Assembly: GCA_024741835.1 (NCBI GenBank) | Contig: JAENRP010000076.1 | Location: 62,001 to 126,000, forward strand | DNA: 64,000 bases | Direction of reading: 5' to 3' | Origin: Diplocarpon mali | Lineage: Eukaryota; Ascomycota; Leotiomycetes; Helotiales; Drepanopezizaceae | Shown: piece by piece, positions 60,197 through 64,000 of the stretch | How positions within the stretch are numbered: position 1 is the stretch's first letter | How the letters are laid out: every line of letters begins with the position of its first letter | The notes under the pieces: generated by a model | What the model was told of the DNA's origin: nothing | The model's database searches: none | What the model saw: the letters and a program-made list of their open reading frames with translations, nothing else | Made by a program: the position numbers and the translations under genes

Positions 60197-61803
60197 ATGG
60201 ACGAGACGCAGCCTTTGCTGGTTGATATCAACAGATCCCCATCGCAGTATGTTAACACAGACCAGGCGCTGGTTGACTTCAACCCCAGTGGTGATGCAGA
60301 TAATCCCATGGACTGGGGCCAGAGGTATAAACTCGGGATTGTGGCTTTGTTGAGTTTTATGGCGTTCACCGTGTACGTCCAAAACGCCAAGATCTCGATT
60401 TTTTTTCTCCCTTCGCTTTTCAAGTACTAATTTTCGATAAGATCATTTACTTGTATCGGCGTCGTACCTGTCGCTGACAGAATTGTGTTCGATCTATCGG
60501 GCAGCGAGAATAAATTAGATAGCATTTTGCTTGTCACGGTCTGGGAGCTCGGCGAAGCGGCGGGTCCTCTGCTCATGGCGCCGTTGTCTGAAATCTACGG
60601 TCGCTCCCCAGTGTTCAATTGCGCTAATATCATTTTCACATTTGGCGTGATTCTTGGTGCTTTGAGCCAGTCGACAAACCTCTTCATTTTCTCCAGATTC
60701 CTGACCGGGTTTGCGGTGGCGTCGAATGTGCTGAATCCAGCCATCATAGGCGATATCTATGCCTCTGAACAGAGAGGTTCTGGTATGTCTCTGGTCATGT
60801 TGGCTCCGCTAATTGGAGGAACAATCGGCCCTGCGATTGGAGGAGCTATGGCCGAAACGCTAGGATGGAGAAATATCCTGTGGATGTGTGCAGGGTGTGC
60901 TATCTTATGTGAAATTCTTTTTTTCACACTGCTTCAGGAGACCTACAAAGTCACGATTTTGCAGCGCCGAGCTGTCCGTTTACGAAAGGAGACGAAAGAT
61001 GAAACGCTGATGTGTGCTTTTGATTCTCAGGGTGGGAGTAAGGAGCTGTGGTGGCCAGTCTTGCGGACTGCTATTTTGAGACCAGTTCTCGTGATAGTGG
61101 ATTCATCGGTATTACAAATAATGTCGTTTTACGCTGGATTCTCTTTCACATTCTACTACATCATGGCAACTACTTTGCCTGGTATACTGCAAGAGACCTA
61201 CGGATTCTCCCCAGCCGCAACGGGATCCGCCTTTGTTTGTTTCAGTATGCGCTCATTCTCCCATGTGTCTCCTTGGAATGGGCTTGCTGATACTGACTGT
61301 CGATAGGTGTCGGGGCAATTTGTGGCATCATAGTTTGCAACCTCTTCCTTGACCGTATCTACATTACTCTCTCGAAACGCTCCTCCCTGCCCGGGCATCC
61401 CGAGTTCCGCCTCCCTCTCCTGATCGTGGCGGCGTTCATCTTCCCTTTCGTCACATTTCTTTACGGATGGGTGCCCTCCATGCACTGGCCGGTTTGGCTC
61501 TTACTTCTCGAAGTCGGCTTATTTGGCTTCATCCTGATCGTGATGTCAGCTCCAGTATCTTCTTATATCGTCGACTCATTTGGATTGTACTCTGCGTCTG
61601 CTATGACAATGGTACTTCTAACAAGGTGCACAATGGGCACACTGTTGCCGTTGACCATTCCGCCCTTGACGGATGCGCTAGGGCTTGGAGGTGCATTTGC
61701 GTTTTTAGCAGCCTTCTGTATGTTTATGATACCGCTGCCCATATTCGTCATGCGATATGGAGGGAACTGGCGAAAGAAGAGCATTTATACAAGGGCAGAA
61801 TAA
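60197..61803 (+). CDS. MFS transporter, DHA1 (drug:H+ antiporter 1) type
   Basis: Three exons, 60197-60372, 60442-61244 and 61307-61803, give 491 residues. Introns are GTACGT...ATAAG and GTATGC...GATAG. Hydrophobic helices alternate through the protein, enough for 12 transmembrane segments in two halves. The loop after TM2 (PLSEIYGRSPVF) is motif A of fungal DHA1 proteins, and the loop between TM4 and TM5 carries the LAPLIGGTIGPAIGG motif C of antiporters. The N-terminal cytoplasmic tail has NPMDWGQRYK, the fungal DHA1 pre-TM1 hallmark. Members export drugs, toxins or metabolites; some import. The long loop after TM6 (RRAVRLRKETKDET) is the central cytoplasmic loop. No clustered biosynthetic gene is nearby, so the substrate is unknown. 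Confidence 0.88.
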
Positions 61804-64000
61804 TAAGATTGCTGATAGATGCTGGATGCAATATATCTGCTCACTGTGAGCTTGGTCCCGATCTATATTCTCTTTCCAGCAGCGCGTCAAACTTTGCGGG
61901 CTCCTGGAAAATCTAAAGCCAGTACTTAATCAATAATTTCTCTAATTACTTTTGGAAGAAAAAAGCTCCACGCATATCTCATCACCGCAGAGTTTGCCGC
62001 GCTGCGAAAGCAAGGTTCAAAAAGATGTTGAAGGGGTTTTGATCTAGTTTTGATATTTCCATATGCGGATTTACCCGTTTGGATTCCTGCGTCCGTGTTC
62101 CTCCATCAATATCATTATGATCTAATATAAAAAATAAACTAACTTAACAGGCTCCATCATGTCTGCTGCTGGGCCTCTCACTTGGCGTGGCGTCTTTGTT
62201 AGTGGCGTTGCATAATATGCATCTGTTGATTTCCAGTGCTATCTAGCGGCTTGCAAGATTGACGTTTGCTATCCGCTGTGCAAGAATTATATCCTTTTCC
62301 ATATGATATTTCAAGTTACTCAGATTAGTATTCGTACCGATTTTTTTCGTTTGACTGAGAAAGTTGAATACCTCTATCCCAAATGACTGCACCAGCTCTG
62401 CGGTTGCCTGGTTGTGTCTTGGTGGAGCTCCAAGATCCTCACCGGATCAGCGTACCATTCTCAGACCATTGAGTGGGGAGATCAAAGATGAACCCTAGCC
62501 ACAGGTATCACTGAAACATTACCCATAGATCAGATGATACAATATCAGCATAATAACGCGAATGTGTGTATAGGAGCCCATAGGCTTGCTCAAAACTCGC
62601 TTAAGGGTTCTTGAACAAAACAAATGCATCGAGCAATAGTACTAGCCGATTGCAATTATTTATTCGCCCTTTTCACAACAAAACATAGTGTTTCGTACTC
62701 TCTCCTTCTAGTAAACTGCTTGATAAAATCAATTGTTCAGTAAAGATTATGCTATTTCTATTACTGAACATATTATATTAGGAGGTTTATATATGCGTAG
62801 CTATTAGTAGGCTTTAAATCACGTTTAGTCAAATTTTTCTTTTCTCAGCAGTAAAAGCCGAGTTTAAAGATTAATCGTACCTTTACCAGCTCATATATGA
62901 GCAATTTGATATTTAAAATATTCTTGAAAGACACTTAAAATAGGGCATTATTACCATTAAACGAAGTTTTAGTTTTTACGTAGAATAACTATATTTAAAA
63001 GCTCACCCTAAAATGCCACTTCTTGGTATGAAACGGCCATTTGCCTAGTCCAAGTTGGCGGTGACTGTACGTCGATACCACCGCTAAAACCGCAGGAGGG
63101 GTATCACGTCCATATGCCCATAGACAAGCTGATCAACAGCTTACCAAGGTATACATGTAAACACAAGCATCCTCCGAGCCTCCGCTTACGCCCCAGGAAA
63201 GCGAAACGGGTGCAGAGACAGGGTGGCAGACGACTACTCTGAGAACATCCGCCTTATTGACACCGTTCCGACGATCTAAAGAAAGAAACGTATCGTCTGC
63301 TACGCGGCAGAATATTAAAGTACCTCCACCGCTCTACAAATAGATATTTGAAAGCCAATCGCTGCGACGATTTCCCATCCGGATTTTGGCTCGATAGCGT
63401 CGAGGTTGACGTCAGATGCGATCGGAAGCGATAGCCAGGAGCAAATTGACAGGATGTTCGATCAATTGAGAAGTCCAATTGGGTAGAAGTGAAGGGGATA
63501 TGCTGAAGATAGGTGGAATTCTTATATGTCGGATAGGCAGATGTGTTTATAAACGATTCGCTTAGTAGTTCATGTAAGATACCTTGCCTTTCTCCTATTT
63601 ATATTATATCTCTAGTAGAAATATCGGGTCTAAACTTCCAGGTATAGAGAATTTCTGGACCAGTATTTGTACAGCTATTATCAAACGATCAGGAAGCTTC
63701 CACCTCCCTCCCCCCCGCACTGTGACGAACGAGGCTAATGCTTCCCAAGTACCAACAAGGAAGTCAACACTACCAGACCCAGCCTCACACTGAGATATGT
63801 AGGTGCTGCACAGCGGCGACGGCCTGGCTCTCTCCATCGAAGGCTCGTCGTCGCCGGCCCCTCTAGCCCCCTTCAGCTCTTGAGTCCCTGTCCGCTTGCG
63901 CCGTCTCTCTCCCCGTCCCATCGTCGCCATCCGCAGTTTGCGTCACCCGTTGTATCCCTTCCCTCTTTCATCTCCCCTCCGTCAGGATCCGGGTCCAAGA
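61804..64000. other. AT-rich right end, no gene supported
   Basis: 2.2 kb, very AT-rich in the 62.1-63.0 kb part with many short A/T runs. A GC-richer end (63700-64000) has a 108-codon minus-strand ATG frame (63604-63930) without recognisable content; a gene may start there and continue outside the window. Confidence 0.4.

Overview
The window is nuclear DNA of a filamentous ascomycete (Pezizomycotina). Coding genes carry many short introns (about 50-150 nt) with GT...CTAAC/CTAAT...AG signals, and the housekeeping genes (TEF1, SUB2, EFR3, SHB17, RPR2) match that group. Proteins with a 2EXR-like N-terminal motif and the overall flavour suggest Leotiomycetes, but this is an inference from family resemblance and not a measured placement. 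Gene density is low: about 18 supported genes, separated by AT-rich or low-complexity stretches.

Left part (1-19 kb): a class I SAM methyltransferase (+), two small minus-strand genes of mitochondrial-like character, an SHB17-type sugar bisphosphatase (+), a UPF0303/HbpS-like protein with a long N-terminal extension (+), an AKR7-like aldo/keto reductase (-), an intradiol (hydroxyquinol-type) dioxygenase (-), and translation elongation factor eEF1A (-). The reductase and dioxygenase would fit aromatic or aldehyde catabolism, but they are 1.6 kb apart and not an obvious cluster.

Middle part (19-48 kb): a 3 kb AT-rich gene desert, the plasma-membrane PI4-kinase scaffold EFR3 (+), a cysteine/histidine zinc-finger-like protein (+), a 4 kb gene-poor tract, a peroxisomal acyl-CoA thioesterase ending in SKL (-), an unclassified protein (-), two 2EXR paralogues (+), a WBP11-type splicing factor (+), an unclassified 413-residue protein (-), and a ketopantoate-reductase-fold protein with a very long disordered tail (-).

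Right part (48-64 kb): an 8 kb GC-rich tract with simple and tandem repeats but no convincing gene, then the mRNA-export helicase SUB2 (-) divergent from the RNase P subunit RPR2 (+), a DHA1-type MFS transporter (+), and an AT-rich end with no supported gene.

No rRNA, tRNA, CRISPR array or intact transposon was recognised. The most interesting points are: a stop-containing last intron in the thioesterase whose retention would remove the peroxisomal signal; a GC-AG intron and an unusually long first intron in SUB2; a ketopantoate-reductase-like protein that seems to have lost catalytic residues; and a tandem pair of diverging 2EXR genes. All exon coordinates were worked out by hand from splice signals and reading-frame continuity.
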